A DNA stretch of 64,000 nucleotides from Castor canadensis (GCF_047511655.1 NC_133390.1:168908083-168972082); one strand, 5' to 3'. Positions 20,936 to 31,756 are shown, counted from the stretch's first letter. The notes: generated by a model from the sequence alone, not told the origin. Numbers and translations: made by a program.

Positions 20936-21432
20936 ATATTTTTGAGACTTTTGCAACAACTGTCACATAATATGAAAACATTTGCAATTTCTCCCTGGGG
21001 AAAACATCAAAGATTTTGCTGCTACTACTGTGGTTTGTTGACTACATTTGTAGCTGAGGTCAGTGAAAATAAAGATGCAGGTTTATGAAAGAGTCCAAAT
21101 CCGAAGGTCTCTTCTCTGCCTCCCAGCCTCCTGTCCTTTGGGGGTGTTTAAACTGGCCCCAGGTTGGAAAATCCAAGTTCAAAGGCTGTAATCCAGGGCC
21201 TCTGATGTTCCCCTCCCCCCGACCTCCGCACCCACAGTGGGAGGGGGGGTCAGCAGCCAGGGTGTAAACTCAGAGGGCTACGCCCAGGTCAAGGGATGCT
21301 GGGAAGTGTAGTCAAAAGTGTTTAACACATTATTAGGAGAACAGGAAACAAGTACATAGTATGTCAGATGCTGAAGAAGAGCAATGCTGAATAAAATGAA
21401 ATGAACAGGGAACTCCAGCGTTAAGTACTGAC
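20936..21432. other. Intergenic sequence, no gene seen
   Basis: AT-rich to about 21090, then GC-richer. No exon or repeat could be assigned. Confidence 0.4.
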
Positions 21433-21513
21433 TTTTTTTTTTGCAGTGCAGGGGATCAAACCCAGGACCTTCCTGCATGTTAAGTGAGTGATCAACTGCT
21501 GAACCTTTACTCA
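21433..21513 (-). repeat. ID/tRNA-like SINE fragment
   Basis: T-run, GTGCAGGGGATCAAACCCAG (antisense B-box region), then TTAAGTGAGTGATCAACTGC (antisense A-box region). A decayed single tRNA-derived unit. Confidence 0.7.
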
Positions 21514-21689
21514 TGATTTTAAACTGTGTGATGAGGAAATGTCCCAGAAGGCAACATTAAACTTCGAGGACTCCACACGTGAATTTCTGAGTGTCACAGG
21601 CAGCAGGAACAGCATGTGCAAAGGTCCTGAGGAGACAGCAATGAAGATGATTCTGGGTGTGTTTCTTGTCTCTCTCCCCGACTAGAACC

Positions 21690-21790
21690 ACAGCTCTGTG
21701 AAGAAGTGACTTTTTTGGTTTTTGTTTGTTTTGTTCTCTGCTGTTTTCCAAGCGCCTAGGGCAGTGCCTGGCACACAGTGTCCACCTTAT
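21690..21790 (+). repeat. L2 3'-terminal fragment
   Basis: CCAAGCGCCTAGGGCAGTGC followed by CTGGCACACAGTGTCCACC is the L2 tail. Confidence 0.6.
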
Positions 21791-21919
21791 TGTGGAGTGT
21801 GACTTCCCAGCTGAGCGGGGTCTGGCAGGCTCCAGGGAGACAGTAGGAAACAAAGGCAGGGAGGAGTCCTACAGCAGGACCACATGGGCCCACAGGCCAC
21901 GGCAGGGAACAAAATTCTG

Positions 21920-22054
21920 TTTTGTTTTTCGTTTTTGCTTTTGCTTTTGAGACAGACCCTTTCTATGCAGCTGAGGCTAGTTTCAAAGTCGTCATCCTCC
22001 TGCCTCAGCCTCCCAACTACTGGGATTGCAGGTGGGCATCTCTCCATGCCCAGC
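21920..22054 (-). repeat. B1-like SINE
   Basis: T-rich head, TGAGACAGACCCTTTCTATG, CTCAGCCTCCCAACTACTGG and GATTGCAGGTGGGC. Near-matching flanks CAAAATTCTG and CAAAAATCTG suggest an imperfect target duplication. The 248-codon + frame that crosses it is partly this SINE read backwards, and is not a gene. Confidence 0.88.
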
Positions 22055-22655
22055 AAAAATCTGTTTTTGTGAGCAAGGAAATGATTAGACATCTTCAGAA
22101 CGGAGGGAGGATTTTCATTGTGAAAGATTGCTCTGCTTGGGGAGCCACATCTGATACTGAGACTGGAGGTTCATCCCACTGGCCCCTGCTGGGGCTGCGG
22201 CCAGTAAAGAGGTGTGTCCAGGGAGTGATGGGGACTAGGAGGACCCTTTTCTGGAATTTCACTGCTGAGAAGGGCCTCACATTGAGCCCTCAGAACTTAC
22301 ATCTAACTGAGCTCTCTCCTCTATCCCAAGGACAGGAACAAAGAGTAGGATCACTAACCCCCGTGAGGGATCCTGCTGCCGGCTGGCCTGCCATCTGCAG
22401 TGCCCACGGCCCTGCAGACATCTTAGGAACAGTACACCTTGCATCTGGGATATTTTGGGGGAAGAAGGGGGAGATGCTCAGAAAGGTTCACATTGCAGCC
22501 AATGTGAACTGTAAACAGAACAGCATTCAGCTCTCTGCACTTTTCCTGTTTATACCTGGAGCTGGAACAAAACCCAAAAAACAAAAACGGAGGCGGAGGG
22601 GTCACTCAACACTGCTCAGGGTCTCCTGGAGGGTCCCTGGAGGAGCTGCCACTTG
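22055..22655. other. Intergenic sequence, no gene seen
   Basis: Unique sequence between a B1 and the GC-rich island. Open frames lack motifs. Confidence 0.4.
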
Positions 22656-23180
22656 CAGGTGTCCTTAGGTGTCCGGCTGGTCTGCTCCTAACTGGCTTCA
22701 GCGTCCCCCATTGATCACAGGAGCGAAGGGCCACCCTGGTGCTCTGAGACCCCAACAGGTGCCACCCTGGCTGGGGTCCCCTTCCCCTTCCCCCGCTGCA
22801 GGGTCCGCGGACGCCTCGGGGACACAACCACGGTAACGACCCTGCGACAGCTGCGCTCCCGGATCCCACCCTGCGCCGCCCCGGGGGACAGGTTCGCACC
22901 TGCTCGAGGCCATTTCTCATCAATTAGGCCTTGGCAGCCTGAATGGGGCTGACGGGGCGCGGCCACTCGCAGATGGTGGCCCCGCGCAGCTGCCCACCTG
23001 GCCCGAGGGTCGCGATCCGCCCCCAGGTGGGGTGGGGACACCTGCGTCGCAGATGGCATCGCCCCTCTGCACGTGGTCACCGCAGGAAGGGGGACTCCCT
23101 CTGGGTTGTGGCAAGGTGACCTAAAAGCCTAGCAAGAGTGGGTTGACTACACGACGTGCGCTTCCTAGGCTGGAACACGC
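22656..23180. promoter_or_regulatory. Orphan CpG-rich island with dense E-box cluster
   Basis: CpGs are frequent here (GGTCCGCGGACGCCTCGGGG, TGCGCCGCCCCGGGGGACAG, GACGGGGCGCGGCCACTCGC) and scarce in the flanking kilobases. E-boxes (CANNTG) lie at 22656, 22756, 22848, 22897, 22970, 22987, 22995, 23024, 23039, 23050 and 23070, the last a CACGTG. An embedded AT-rich segment reads CTCATCAATTAGGCC near 22916. There is no TATA box and no convincing splice donor. It may be an alternative promoter, a lncRNA start or a bHLH-responsive enhancer. The overlapping Arg/Pro-rich frames reflect GC content. Confidence 0.6.
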
Positions 23181-23989
23181 GGCCATAGAAGAAAAGATGC
23201 ATCGCAGCCCCAGGGCTCAGTGCAGTCCCACTCTGGGGACCAGAGTTGAACGCAGGCAGCATCGCCTTCAAGTTTTGCAAACTTGTCAGGTGCTGGTGGT
23301 TCAGAAGGGCAGGAGCAGGGGTAAACAAAGAGTTTCCAAGACCCCTCATGTCTGTTATTTTGTCACCAGCATCCCTGCAGACTCAGGGTGCTTGGACCAG
23401 CTGGATGTCAGTGGAGCACCTCATTCTTACCATGTGCAAAGCACTAATGCTAACAATAATGACTGACACAACACTTAGGCAGGGAGTGAGGCTGATGGCT
23501 GAGTACATGGCTTGGATGCTGACAAGAAATCACATCCTGACCCACTGACAGTAAAGGAATGATGCATGACATATGACAGAGTCTTGCTGACCTAAAAAGC
23601 CCCCAGAGCAGTGCAGGCCTGAGCATCCGAGGTCAAGAACTCCCCAGCCTGACATGAGGTAGGCTCCAGAAGTTAAAGACAGAAAACCCATTTTTCTGGG
23701 ACTGACCACACACCCCAATAAAACCTGAGGTCTTGGGACCTGGGCACAGCACTCCCGCTTGAGGCTGCCCTCCTCTGTCTGCGGGGGCATGACTCCTCTG
23801 CATTCACTTTGCTTTATATTAATATTTTATCTGTTCCTGCTTCAGTCTCCTCCTTGTCTCCCCTTCAGTTCTTTCTCCGATAAGACCAAGAACTTTCTAG
23901 CCCCTATACTGGGCAACCCGAATTCTGTGACAACGATGATGACAGAGTTTCCTGCAGCAGGCAGGAAACTCAGTCCTCAGCAGGGCCCC
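23181..23989. other. Intergenic sequence, no gene seen
   Basis: About 0.8 kb. A faint MIR-like phrase (CATGTGCAAAGCACTAATGC) occurs at about 23432. No exon signal. Confidence 0.4.
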
Positions 23990-24070
23990 ACAGGGTTCTA
24001 TTTGCAGAACCATCTTCCAGATGAAGAAACTGAGGCATAGAAGGACTCATCACTTGCCTGGGTGCCTCCA
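23990..24070 (-). repeat. MIR SINE fragment
   Basis: CAGATGAAGAAACTGAGGCA then TCACTTGCCTGG is the MIR central core in antisense. Confidence 0.7.
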
Positions 24071-24304
24071 GGTGCCATGTGCCAATTCTGGGAGTAAACC
24101 AGGGTTCTGGCTGCAGAGTGGGCACTCTTCATGGCAACACTGTGACCTTCCATTCTTCCCATTCTCTCTGTCTTCCACATCTCAGAAAATAGCACCTCCA
24201 AAAAGTTAAATAAAATAAAAACTTAAAATCCAAGCACAGTGTTAATTCCATCCCTTCTGAATTCTTTTCATTCCTGACTCCCTCTCACGGCTGAATTATC
24301 AGAG

Positions 24305-24560
24305 CCTCATGACATTTGGTTTCCCCAGAAGCAGTCACGGATGAGGACTCAAGAACATGGAGTGTATTTGGGAATTGGGAGGTGAGTATCCACAGAGAAG
24401 CAGGGAACAGAAGGTGGCCAATGCAGCAGGCCTTACCCGGCCACATGACCACAGACAGCTTCATCCCTCACACAAACTTGGCAGGAGCTGCAGGCAGACC
24501 ACACAGCTCAGGTTTATCCCAGGCAAGGGATGGGGGTGCTGGGCCATTTACACACCACTC
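24305..24560. repeat. Old LTR-type or unclassified repeat
   Basis: TTTCCCCAGAAGCAGTCACG, GAGTGTATTTGGGAATTGGG and the following block resemble a family seen repeatedly in mammals that I cannot name. The AG before 24329 and the GTGAGT at 24382 mimic a 53-bp exon, but I attribute this to the repeat. Confidence 0.35.
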
Positions 24561-25004
24561 CTGAGGGCCACCATGTGAGACCTGCTGATGGGGAGGACAG
24601 TGTCATATCTTGGGCACTTCTTCCAGCCAGCAGCAAACCCGTGCTGCAGGTAAAGAAGCTGGACGCCATCAGCCTGTCCAGGGGCTGTATCCTTGCTCCT
24701 GCCTGGCTCCTCATCCCTCTGTCCTGTATACAGAGAAGCCACAAGAGAAGGAAGCCAAAAAGAGTGTCACCCAGCAGGTACCCACTGTGGGCTCAGAGAT
24801 CCCACCGGCCAGGACAGGGAGGGGAGGCTGAGGCATCCATTCCCCTCCCTGATCTGTAGGCTCGCAGGCTCCTCTTGAAGGTGGAGCCAGGAAAGCTCAG
24901 GAGGAGAGTTGCAGGCGCTTGCAGGGAGCGTTTTTTTTTTTTTTTGGTGAGAGGAATTGCTATTTGTTGCTGCAAATAGCAACCTCATCAGGAGCACCTG
25001 CTGT
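24561..25004. other. Intergenic sequence, no gene seen
   Basis: Contains a T15 run near 24931. Overlapping frames on both strands have no motif. Confidence 0.4.
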
Positions 25005-25215
25005 GATGGCCAACATTTAGTAAGCACCTACTGTTTGCCTGGCACCACCCTGAGCAATTTCCTCGTGTGATTTCATTGCAAAACTTGCTCATGTATCCAC
25101 ATCTCTCAACTGGAAGACAAAGCTTGGAGAAGTTAGGACTTTTACTTACAGCCACATACCAGTTTCACATGGTGGACTCAGGATTAAAACCAGGTCTCTC
25201 TGATTCACCAGACCC
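25005..25215 (-). repeat. MIR SINE, near full length
   Basis: CAACATTTAGTAAGCACCTA, TGTTTGCCTGGCACCACCCT, GAAGACAAAGCTTGGAGAAG and CAGGATTAAAACCAGGTCTC occur in MIR order over about 200 bases. Confidence 0.75.
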
Positions 25216-25314
25216 AATATTTTTTGCCTCCTGCGATTTCTCTCTCTGCATCTCTGAGATTCGTGACTCCCACAGACCTTGTCCACCGGGTACTACGCAC
25301 CAAGGTTATTAGCA

Positions 25315-25590
25315 GAGCCGAAGTGAATAAAACGCTAATCTTCTTCCACAGATTAAACTGAGAAATGCTTAAAGCAGAGACCTGCCTGCCATAAAAGCAA
25401 TTGGGTTACTTCTTTGTAATTTGACTGCTCACATGAGCCCAGGAACCTGCGTTACAGCTTTACAAATCTGTGATAATTTCGTTCAACGTTCCTGTTTTAT
25501 TGTGGCCATTAAAATCCCGTTGTGTTCTTAAAACAGGAAAAAATGATTAAAACAGATGTGGCTCTTAAAGTTACAATATGAATTTTACAG
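25315..25590. promoter_or_regulatory. Candidate conserved noncoding element
   Basis: Repeat-free and AT-rich, with no open frame. It is full of plausible developmental motifs, among them AAACGCTAATC, AAAGCAATTGGG, TTTGTAATTTG, GTGATAATTTCG, TTTTATTGTGGCC and AATGATTAAAACAG. It is bracketed by MIR on the left and a SINE on the right, and the repeat-free gap is conspicuous. Enhancer role is inferred. Confidence 0.4.
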
Positions 25591-25929
25591 CCCTGGGTTT
25601 TATGACACTGGGAGAAACTTCAGCCACCAAGGTCAGAAGCAGGAGAAATGAAGATTTCTGAAATGGTTTGGGGAGAGGGATGGAGTAGAGCGAGGGGCTC
25701 AGAGCAACAAGACAGCCAGCAGAGCTAATTTCCTGAAGTTTCCTTTTCTTCTGGAGCTCTGGGGACCAACTGCAGAATGTCACTTTTGCAGGCAGCTCTC
25801 TGCACCACAAAGCAGGATCCCCTCAGTTCCTGAGGCTGGACTAAACCACTTTCCCTCTTTCAGCCTGTCTTCCAACCCTCAGTCTCCACAGATTCTGAGT
25901 TTCCAGGTAAATAATGATCTTTTTAAAAA

Positions 25930-26163
25930 ATATATTTTTTTTAGTGACTTTACTTTTGGCAGTACTGGGATTTGAATTCTGGGCCTCACACTTGCTAAGC
26001 AGGCACTCTTCTATTTGAGTCACTCCATCAGCCCATTTTGTGTTGGGTATTTTTGAGATAGGGCTCATGAAGTATTTGCCTGGGGCTGAACTTGAGCCAT
26101 GATCCTCCAGATCTCTGCCTCCTGCAGAGCTAGGATTATAGGTGTGAGCCACCAGCGCCTGGC
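25930..26163 (-). repeat. B1-dID dimeric SINE, antisense
   Basis: The tRNA-like half is read first on + (GCAGTACTGGGATTTGAATT, AAGCAGGCACTCTTCTATTT). The B1 half follows (TTTGAGATAGGGCTCATGAA, CTCCTGCAGAGCTAGGATTA, GTGTGAGCCACCAGCGCC). Confidence 0.88.
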
Positions 26164-26360
26164 TCTGCTTCAATTTCTTCATCCACAAACCCAGGCTCTG
26201 CCAGGAGGCTTGACTTCTCTCAGTGCCAAGTCTGTGGCCTCAGCAGCCCAGGGCCCGCTCTGCAGCAGCTCCGCAGCTGGTGCCTAACCAGAGAAGCAAA
26301 TTCCTATATTTTTCTTTTTTTCTGGAAAAAATGAGGGGGTTACTAACTTCTAAAAATTGA

Positions 26361-26380
26361 AACAACAACAACAACAAAGA
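26361..26380. repeat. (AAC)n short tandem repeat
   Basis: About five CAA units ahead of an old L1 fragment. Confidence 0.8.
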
Positions 26381-26399
26381 ATGGAAAGAGCTATGAGAT

Positions 26400-26690
26400 T
26401 TGTTTCCCTTAAAAAAATTAGCAACAAAGTGGCAGATTCAAAGGAAGCACACACAGAGCTGGGGAAATATGGGGAACTGGGGGCTTCTCTGCACTGCTGA
26501 ATGTAAAGTGGTGACCCCCAACATGCAAATGGTGTGCTCACCAATTCAGCAGTTCCACTCTCAGGAATTTATCCTAAGGAAATGATCAGGAGAACATATT
26601 TAGAGCAGGAGAAAAAGCCCGCCATATAAAGTCTGGGGGAAGGAGAAAACCAGAATACTCTGTAAAACATATATGCTGTGTCCTTCCAAA
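26400..26690 (+). mobile_element. Old L1M 3' region fragment
   Basis: CACCAATTCAGCAGTTCCAC then CAGGAATTTATCCTAAGGAA and ATGATCAGGAGAAC follow the order seen in old L1 3' regions (..CAGCAATTCCACT..TTTATCC.AAGGAAAT..). It is degenerate and non-coding. Confidence 0.65.
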
Positions 26691-26799
26691 CTCTTTATAT
26701 GTTTCAAAAAGTAACTGCAAAGAAAGCCCTAAAATGTTACATAGAAATATCTCTGACAGTAAGACTATGGCTTATTTCTATTTTTCCTTCCTACATCCT

Positions 26800-26935
26800 G
26801 AATGCTGCTTCACTTCCTGTCTTCCTTAGGTCTCTACTCAGGTGTCACCTGATCATCATGGCTTGCTTATCTAGGAGAGCAGACCCTACCCTGAATCTCC
26901 ATCATTTCTCTTTCTCCTACTAATTTTTATTTCTC
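26800..26935 (+). repeat. L2 LINE 3' fragment
   Basis: TAGGTCTCTACTCAGGTGTC then ACCTGATCATCATGGC echoes the L2 phrase GGTCTCTGCTCAAATGTCACC, followed by a TATTTCTCTTCAC stretch. Confidence 0.5.
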
Positions 26936-26954
26936 TTCACTACAAGGCTGAGTA

Positions 26955-27400
26955 GTCTATTTTCTGTGACTGTAATGAGCCACCTGTGGCAGGATCTCCT
27001 TACAAAGAAAAAAGGCTCACTTGGTTCTCAGTTTTAGAGTTTTGAAGTCATGGTGCTGCTGTCAGCTCAGTTCTGATAAAGACTTCACTGGGGCAGCATC
27101 ACCAAGGCAGGAGTGCATGGCAGCAGGAGAGATCACATGGTGAGACAAGAAATAAGAGAGACAGGGCAAAAGTTGTTCTTTTGAGAACTACCTCAAGGGT
27201 CCCTCCAAGATGAACCCCAAGGGCTCATCTCTTCAAGGTTGTCCCACCTTTTAACACCACCATACTGGGAGCCAAGTTCCAGTCCCTGAGCTCTTGTAAA
27301 TCAGCCAACAGAGATGAGTTAACCCAATACACCCAACCTCAGACTCAAGCCACAACTTCAGCTTTAATCAGTGGGTTAGATGGTGCCATTTTCTTCCCTG
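26955..27400 (-). mobile_element. MaLR-type LTR remnant (tentative)
   Basis: The antisense pattern (TCTGTGACTGTAATGAGCCA, AAAGGCTCACTTGGTTCTCA, GGAGAGATCACATGGTGAGA, CAAGGTTGTCCCACCTTTTA, TGGGAGCCAAGTTCC) resembles rodent MaLR LTRs. Boundaries are approximate. Confidence 0.5.
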
Positions 27401-27599
27401 CACCCAATACTCACAAAAACAAATCCCAAAGTGTACGTAAATAAGATTCCTTTCTAAATTCTGATGACTCAGTACATTCTAGGGACAGCTGAGCAGATCG
27501 ACATTTCCAGATCGAATTGAACTGGTAACCAAGAAATCAGTACCAGTGTTTTCATTTATCTTGGTTATCAGCTGCTATTGAGAAATTTACCTTTTTCTT

Positions 27600-27990
27600 C
27601 TTTCTTTCTAGGAGTTCTTTGTAGCCTAGAGATAGTTTGTCCTCGCCTGGTTTTTGTTACAGATTTCCCCCTGTGCTTATCCTGAGTATATGTAAGTGTT
27701 CTCTGAAATCCTAGTCAATGTTACCTTTATTTTCATACAGTCACATACTTGATCATCTGGAGCTGTTCTCGCGCGTAGTCTGAGCTGGATTACGTCTCGC
27801 CTACCTTCCATGAGCAAACAGCACTTCCACAGCACCATTCTGTAATGCAAACATTGTTTTCCTGAATTGAAATGGCACCTTCAAATATATCACACACATT
27901 TCCCTAGTGTACTTGGATTAATTTCTAGAGTTTCCATAATGTCCTGCTGAGCTGTTCGTTATTCTCTGCTCTTTTTCTTTTGCTAGCTTT
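27600..27990 (-). mobile_element. Old L1 fragment
   Basis: The antisense L1 phrase CCACAGCACCATTCTGTAAT then CTGAATTGAAATGGCACCTT then TACTTGGATTAATTTCTAGA matches the L1 order CCCAGCACCATTTATTGAATA, TGAAATG.CACC, TACTTGG.TCTATTTCT. It is heavily diverged. Confidence 0.6.
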
Positions 27991-28543
27991 TGAGTCAGAT
28001 ACCAGTGAAGGGTGCAGCAGGAAATTAATGGTCACTCAAACATGAAGCCAGGGAAGGGCGCGGGGTGGGGATGGGAGGGCTGTTATTGTCCCTCTCCCTG
28101 GGGTGTGTGGCGGGGAACTCATACTGGCTGGCTAGAGCTTGTGTTTCTTATACAAAGCATCGCAGGAAGCTTGAAGTCTAGTCACAGTGACACCAAGTGA
28201 CACATTTACACCAAGGGAATTGGCAAGAGCTCTCAATGCAGCTGTCAAATACTGACCAGACAGGAACTCCTGTGTTCACAGGAAGGACAGCCAGCCCACA
28301 GTCACCACAGATCAAAGTCACTCACTTTTCTATCCCTTACAGTACCTCCCCTGCTTAAATGTGACCAGCCGTTAAGGACAAGGGAGCTGGGGACGTGGCC
28401 ATGGAGGTCATAGAGGGAGGAGGCAGCCAGAAATACTCAGCCCAGAACTGTCTGGAGACCTGGCAGGACAGCACCTCTCACCCCAGCCACACCGCCCCGG
28501 TCTTCACTCCCAAAAAATTTCTTGTCAATTTTTATCCACATCT
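27991..28543. other. Intergenic sequence, no gene seen
   Basis: Unique sequence up to a poly(A) run. Nothing assignable. Confidence 0.4.
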
Positions 28544-28565
28544 AAAAAAAAAAAAAAAAAAAAAA
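28544..28565. repeat. A22 homopolymer
   Basis: An uninterrupted run of 22 A. No SINE or L1 body is recognisable directly upstream, so it may be an orphan retroposon tail or a simple slippage tract. Confidence 0.9.
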
Positions 28566-28609
28566 CTTATTGAGATGATTGGATTTAGTACAATTCAAGA
28601 TTAATTTGG

Positions 28610-28965
28610 TAAATATTGATGTGTTATCTTTTCATCACTGTGACGAAAATCAGCTGAAAGAGGCACTGTTTATTTTGTGTCACAGTTTCAGTCCGTGATC
28701 ACTTGGCTCCATTGTTTTGGGGAGGGGAGGGAAGGGGAGAGAGAGGAGGACAGACCAGGGACAAGCTATTCAGGGCTCCCCCCCTCCCCCAGTGACTACT
28801 TCTTCCAAGGAGGCCCTCCCCCTCCAGTTCCTCGCACTTCCTGTGAGTCCATGTAGCTAGGACTCCATCACCAGGTGGATCCTCCTGTGCCGGTCACCTC
28901 TGAACACTGCTGCCCTGGGGACCAAGTCTTTGGGGACATTCCAGGCCCAAACTCCAACGATTGGT
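28610..28965 (-). mobile_element. Rodent MaLR-type LTR, antisense
   Basis: ATCACTGTGACGAAAATCAG, GTTTATTTTGTGTCACAGTT, TCAGTCCGTGATCACTTGGC and the TACTTCTTCCAAGGAGGCCC block are antisense MaLR LTR landmarks. A purine-rich insert of GGGGAGGGGAGGG type sits inside. Confidence 0.65.
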
Positions 28966-29640
28966 ATTTTATCAAATTAAAAATTAAAAATTTCACCATT
29001 ACAAAATTACATGAAATAAGTTTTTTGTGTCTTTTTCAAATTTGAAAGTGCATTTCTTCCCATACAGTTCATTTATTTAGACTTTTGTTTCTTAAATAAG
29101 TCTTTGTTCCACATGAGTCTTGTGTTTTTCTCATTTAATTACTTTGTATTTTTGTAGTTTTCATCACTGATACGAAAATATTTGTATATGTTCATTCTAA
29201 TTGAATATTCCCAATAAAGAGAAAAGCTGTTTGTTTGTTTTTTTCCATATTTAATACATAGTCAAGCTCAGTTGAGCACCTGGATCCAGCCAGGCCTGAA
29301 GCTTTCTACCTCTGGATTTATCTATTACATGAACAGTACACATCAGTTTTAGGTGAGTTTTTGTCACTTACAATTAAGACACCCAAGTAACCTGGAGGGG
29401 TAGTCTATGATTTCACTGGCAGTTCTGTTTTGACCCAGGGACCCTGTTTCCCCAGCCTTCTGTACTTGCACCACTGTCCCTGGACCACGGGTGTGGAAAT
29501 CACCTCTTCTCCTGTCTGTCTCCCACAGAGTACTGGCAGCTCCCTGAGGCCAGAAACCTTCCTTTTTGTGTCTACGCCTCTAAGTCCAGGCTAGCATCCA
29601 GAGCCAGCAGCTCCTGGAGCCTGTAATGTGGGAAGCCCAT
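28966..29640. other. AT-rich intergenic sequence
   Basis: Low-GC stretch with TTTGTTTG repeats near 29230, then more balanced sequence. Possibly decayed LINE, but I cannot place it. Confidence 0.35.
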
Positions 29641-29649
29641 TCCCACAAT

Positions 29650-29800
29650 TAATGCTTCCTGCCCACTTAGGAAGTAGGTATTCCCACTCCCAGTTACAGA
29701 AAGGGAAACCGAGGTACACAATGGACACTTGCTTAGGGATTTAACAGGTGACAGGTGCCAGATTTCAACCCGGGACTCTGACTTCAAACACAATTCAATA
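29650..29800 (-). repeat. MIR SINE fragment
   Basis: CCAGTTACAGAAAGGGAAAC, then GACACTTGCTTAGGGATTTA, then AGATTTCAACCCGGGACTCT is the MIR order in antisense. Confidence 0.7.
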
Positions 29801-30356
29801 AGCTTTTGTTGCATAAGTGACTCCCCTCAGACTGACCTTGATATCGTCCTAATGAAATTCTAACTAGCTAGTGCTCACCCACAGAACCAGCCTTTGGGGT
29901 TTCGCCAGGGTCTGGAGCTTCCTCGGCAGTGGGTCTCTGGGTGAGTGGGGGTCTCTTTCCCATCACTTCTTCCCAGCCCCAGGCTGCTGTTCTGCATGGC
30001 TGCCCCACCCTGCGCTCTGGCATGCCTTCTTCCTTCTAGCACAGTGCCCACGCTTGGTTTGGCTTTCCTTTACTTTGGGGTCACCTTCCCATACCCTCAG
30101 ACCCTAGGGCCACTTCCTGTCCTCAAGGGAGCAGAAGCCGTCACCTCTCTACCACTGCTTTCAGCAGTCTTCTGTCCCCAGCCCCGTGATCCTGGCTCTT
30201 ACGACCCACTGGGCCCGCTTCACCGTCTCCCGCCATCCACCTGACTTCTCTTCCCATTACAAAGCCCTTAGACTTGACGCCCCTGCTCACTCTTTATTTA
30301 TAGAGCCAAATTCCTCCGCAGATAATTCCCCGTGGGCCTCCCCACTTTTCTGCCCT
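29801..30356. other. Intergenic sequence, no gene seen
   Basis: GC-moderate, pyrimidine-leaning sequence that may include decayed L2. Not resolvable by eye. Confidence 0.35.
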
Positions 30357-30518
30357 TGCTCTTTATTTGGTTTGGTTTTGTTTGTTTTTGTTGTTTGCTT
30401 TGATGCCAGTTCTCTCTATGGATCTCAGGCTGGCCTCAAACTCACGATCCTCCTGCGTCAGCTTCCTGAGTGCTGTGACTACAGGCATGCATCGCCACAC
30501 CGACTTTTACTGCTCTTT
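30357..30518 (-). repeat. B1-like SINE with 8-bp flanking duplication
   Basis: TGCTCTTT at 30357-30364 and 30511-30518 flanks a minus-strand B1 (TTTG-rich head, TCTCTCTATGGATCTCAGGC, GTCAGCTTCCTGAGTGCTGT, ACTACAGGCATGC). Confidence 0.88.
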
Positions 30519-30539
30519 GATATGATCCAGCGCACCTAT

Positions 30540-30645
30540 AGCTATGCACACAATAGGACAAGGACGGTTTATGTCCTCACCCCTAGCACAAGGCAGCACA
30601 CAGTAGGAGACTCCATAAATACCAACCAACTGCTGAAGGAGTGAA
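30540..30645 (+). repeat. L2 3'-terminal fragment
   Basis: CACCCCTAGCACAAGGCAGC then ACACAGTAGGAGACTCCATA and AATACCAACCAACTG follow the L2 tail (..CCTAG.ACA..GC..CATAGTAGG..CTCAATAAATA). Confidence 0.6.
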
Positions 30646-30944
30646 TTACACAAGCTGGTTTGCAGGATGCTGATGGTGGATGAGGAGTCACCCCCCCAGG
30701 CCACAGCCTCATTTGCGTGTCACCCAGCGTCTCTAAGAGTTTTAGCTGGAGCTGGCACCATGATTGTTACCACAGCAGGTCCATGCTGAGACCCTCGCCT
30801 GACCTGAGCTGGCATAAGCCCAGTTCCCACCCCACCCTATCCAGCTTCCTTCTCGCTCCCCCGTCTGAGCCATGCTTCAGTCCATATAGAAATCCTTTCC
30901 TCTCCCAAAAATCTCATTCCCACCATGTCTGTAAAGGAATCGTA

Positions 30945-31165
30945 GGAATGATGACAATAAAGACAGTGACCTGTGTTTGTCATGTGCCAAACACTGTGCT
31001 AAACACATAGCACATTTCAGTGCATTTCATTTCCTGTTAACCCTATAAAGTGAGTGCAAGTGTCCCCATTCTACAGACACAGAAACTGAGGCTCACAGAG
31101 ATTCAATCAGTTATCCAAGTACACACATCTGGTTAGCAATGGAGCCAGACAGTCTGACCCAAGCA
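30945..31165 (-). repeat. MIR SINE, near full length
   Basis: GTGCCAAACACTGTGCTAAA, CCTATAAAGTGAGTGCAAGT, ACAGAAACTGAGGCTCACAG and GGAGCCAGACAGTCTGACCC give a long, well-ordered MIR match. Confidence 0.82.
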
Positions 31166-31486
31166 AAACCTCACCTAACCACTCAGCTGTATAATGATAA
31201 CTTCTCAACATTTCTATCGTGACTCATTGTAAAAGATACTTTTTGTACTGTGATGTAGCTCACATATATGCACTCACCCACCAAGGGCTGAAACAAAAGT
31301 TTCACAAAGCAACTCGTATTTTTATTATGTGCTTGTGTTCTGTTTGGTTGTGATCCACAGTGAGTAACACGCTGTACCTTCCAGTAGGTCACAACTGGCA
31401 TGCGCCATGTTGTGTGAGTAACTGCTCTCCAGCGGGCTTTAAATTAAAAGCTGCTTATGTATTTGCTGCTTATGTATGCATAGACT
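31166..31486. other. Intergenic sequence, no gene seen
   Basis: AT-rich. Includes a local repeat of CTGCTTATGTAT at about 31451 and 31466. Confidence 0.4.
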
Positions 31487-31756
31487 TTTTTTTGCACATT
31501 TAATGGGCTTTATCATGACATTTTCATATATGTATATAATGTTCTTTGATTACATTCACCGCTCATTAACTCTTCTCCCCGACACTTTCCCGTCTTCCCA
31601 AATAGTGCCCCTTCTGCTTTCGCGCCTTTTTTTTTAAATCTAGACTCCAAATACGAGAGAAAACATGGGATCCTTGTCTTTCCAACATGATGATCTCCAG
31701 TTTCATCCATTTTCTTGCAAATGACACAACTTCATTCTTCTTTATGGCTGAATTCA
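31487..31756 (-). mobile_element. 5'-truncated L1 3' end (older family)
   Basis: On the minus strand the frame is ORF2-like (IKKNEVVSFARKWMKLEIIM), which matches the L1 ORF2 C-terminal region. It then runs into a diverged 3' UTR and a T-run on +. It belongs to a different, older family than the two L1s at about 10.4 and 39.0 kb. A disrupted fragment. Confidence 0.8.

Noticed and set aside
21922..22668. 248-codon + strand open frame
   Set aside because: Its first part is an antisense B1 SINE read as protein and the rest has no domain or exon structure. Its length is chance plus SINE.
24329..24381. 53-bp exon-like segment with acceptor TTTCCCCAG and donor GTGAGT
   Set aside because: The surrounding sequence looks like a common mammalian repeat, so the splice-like borders are probably incidental. 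No partner exon.
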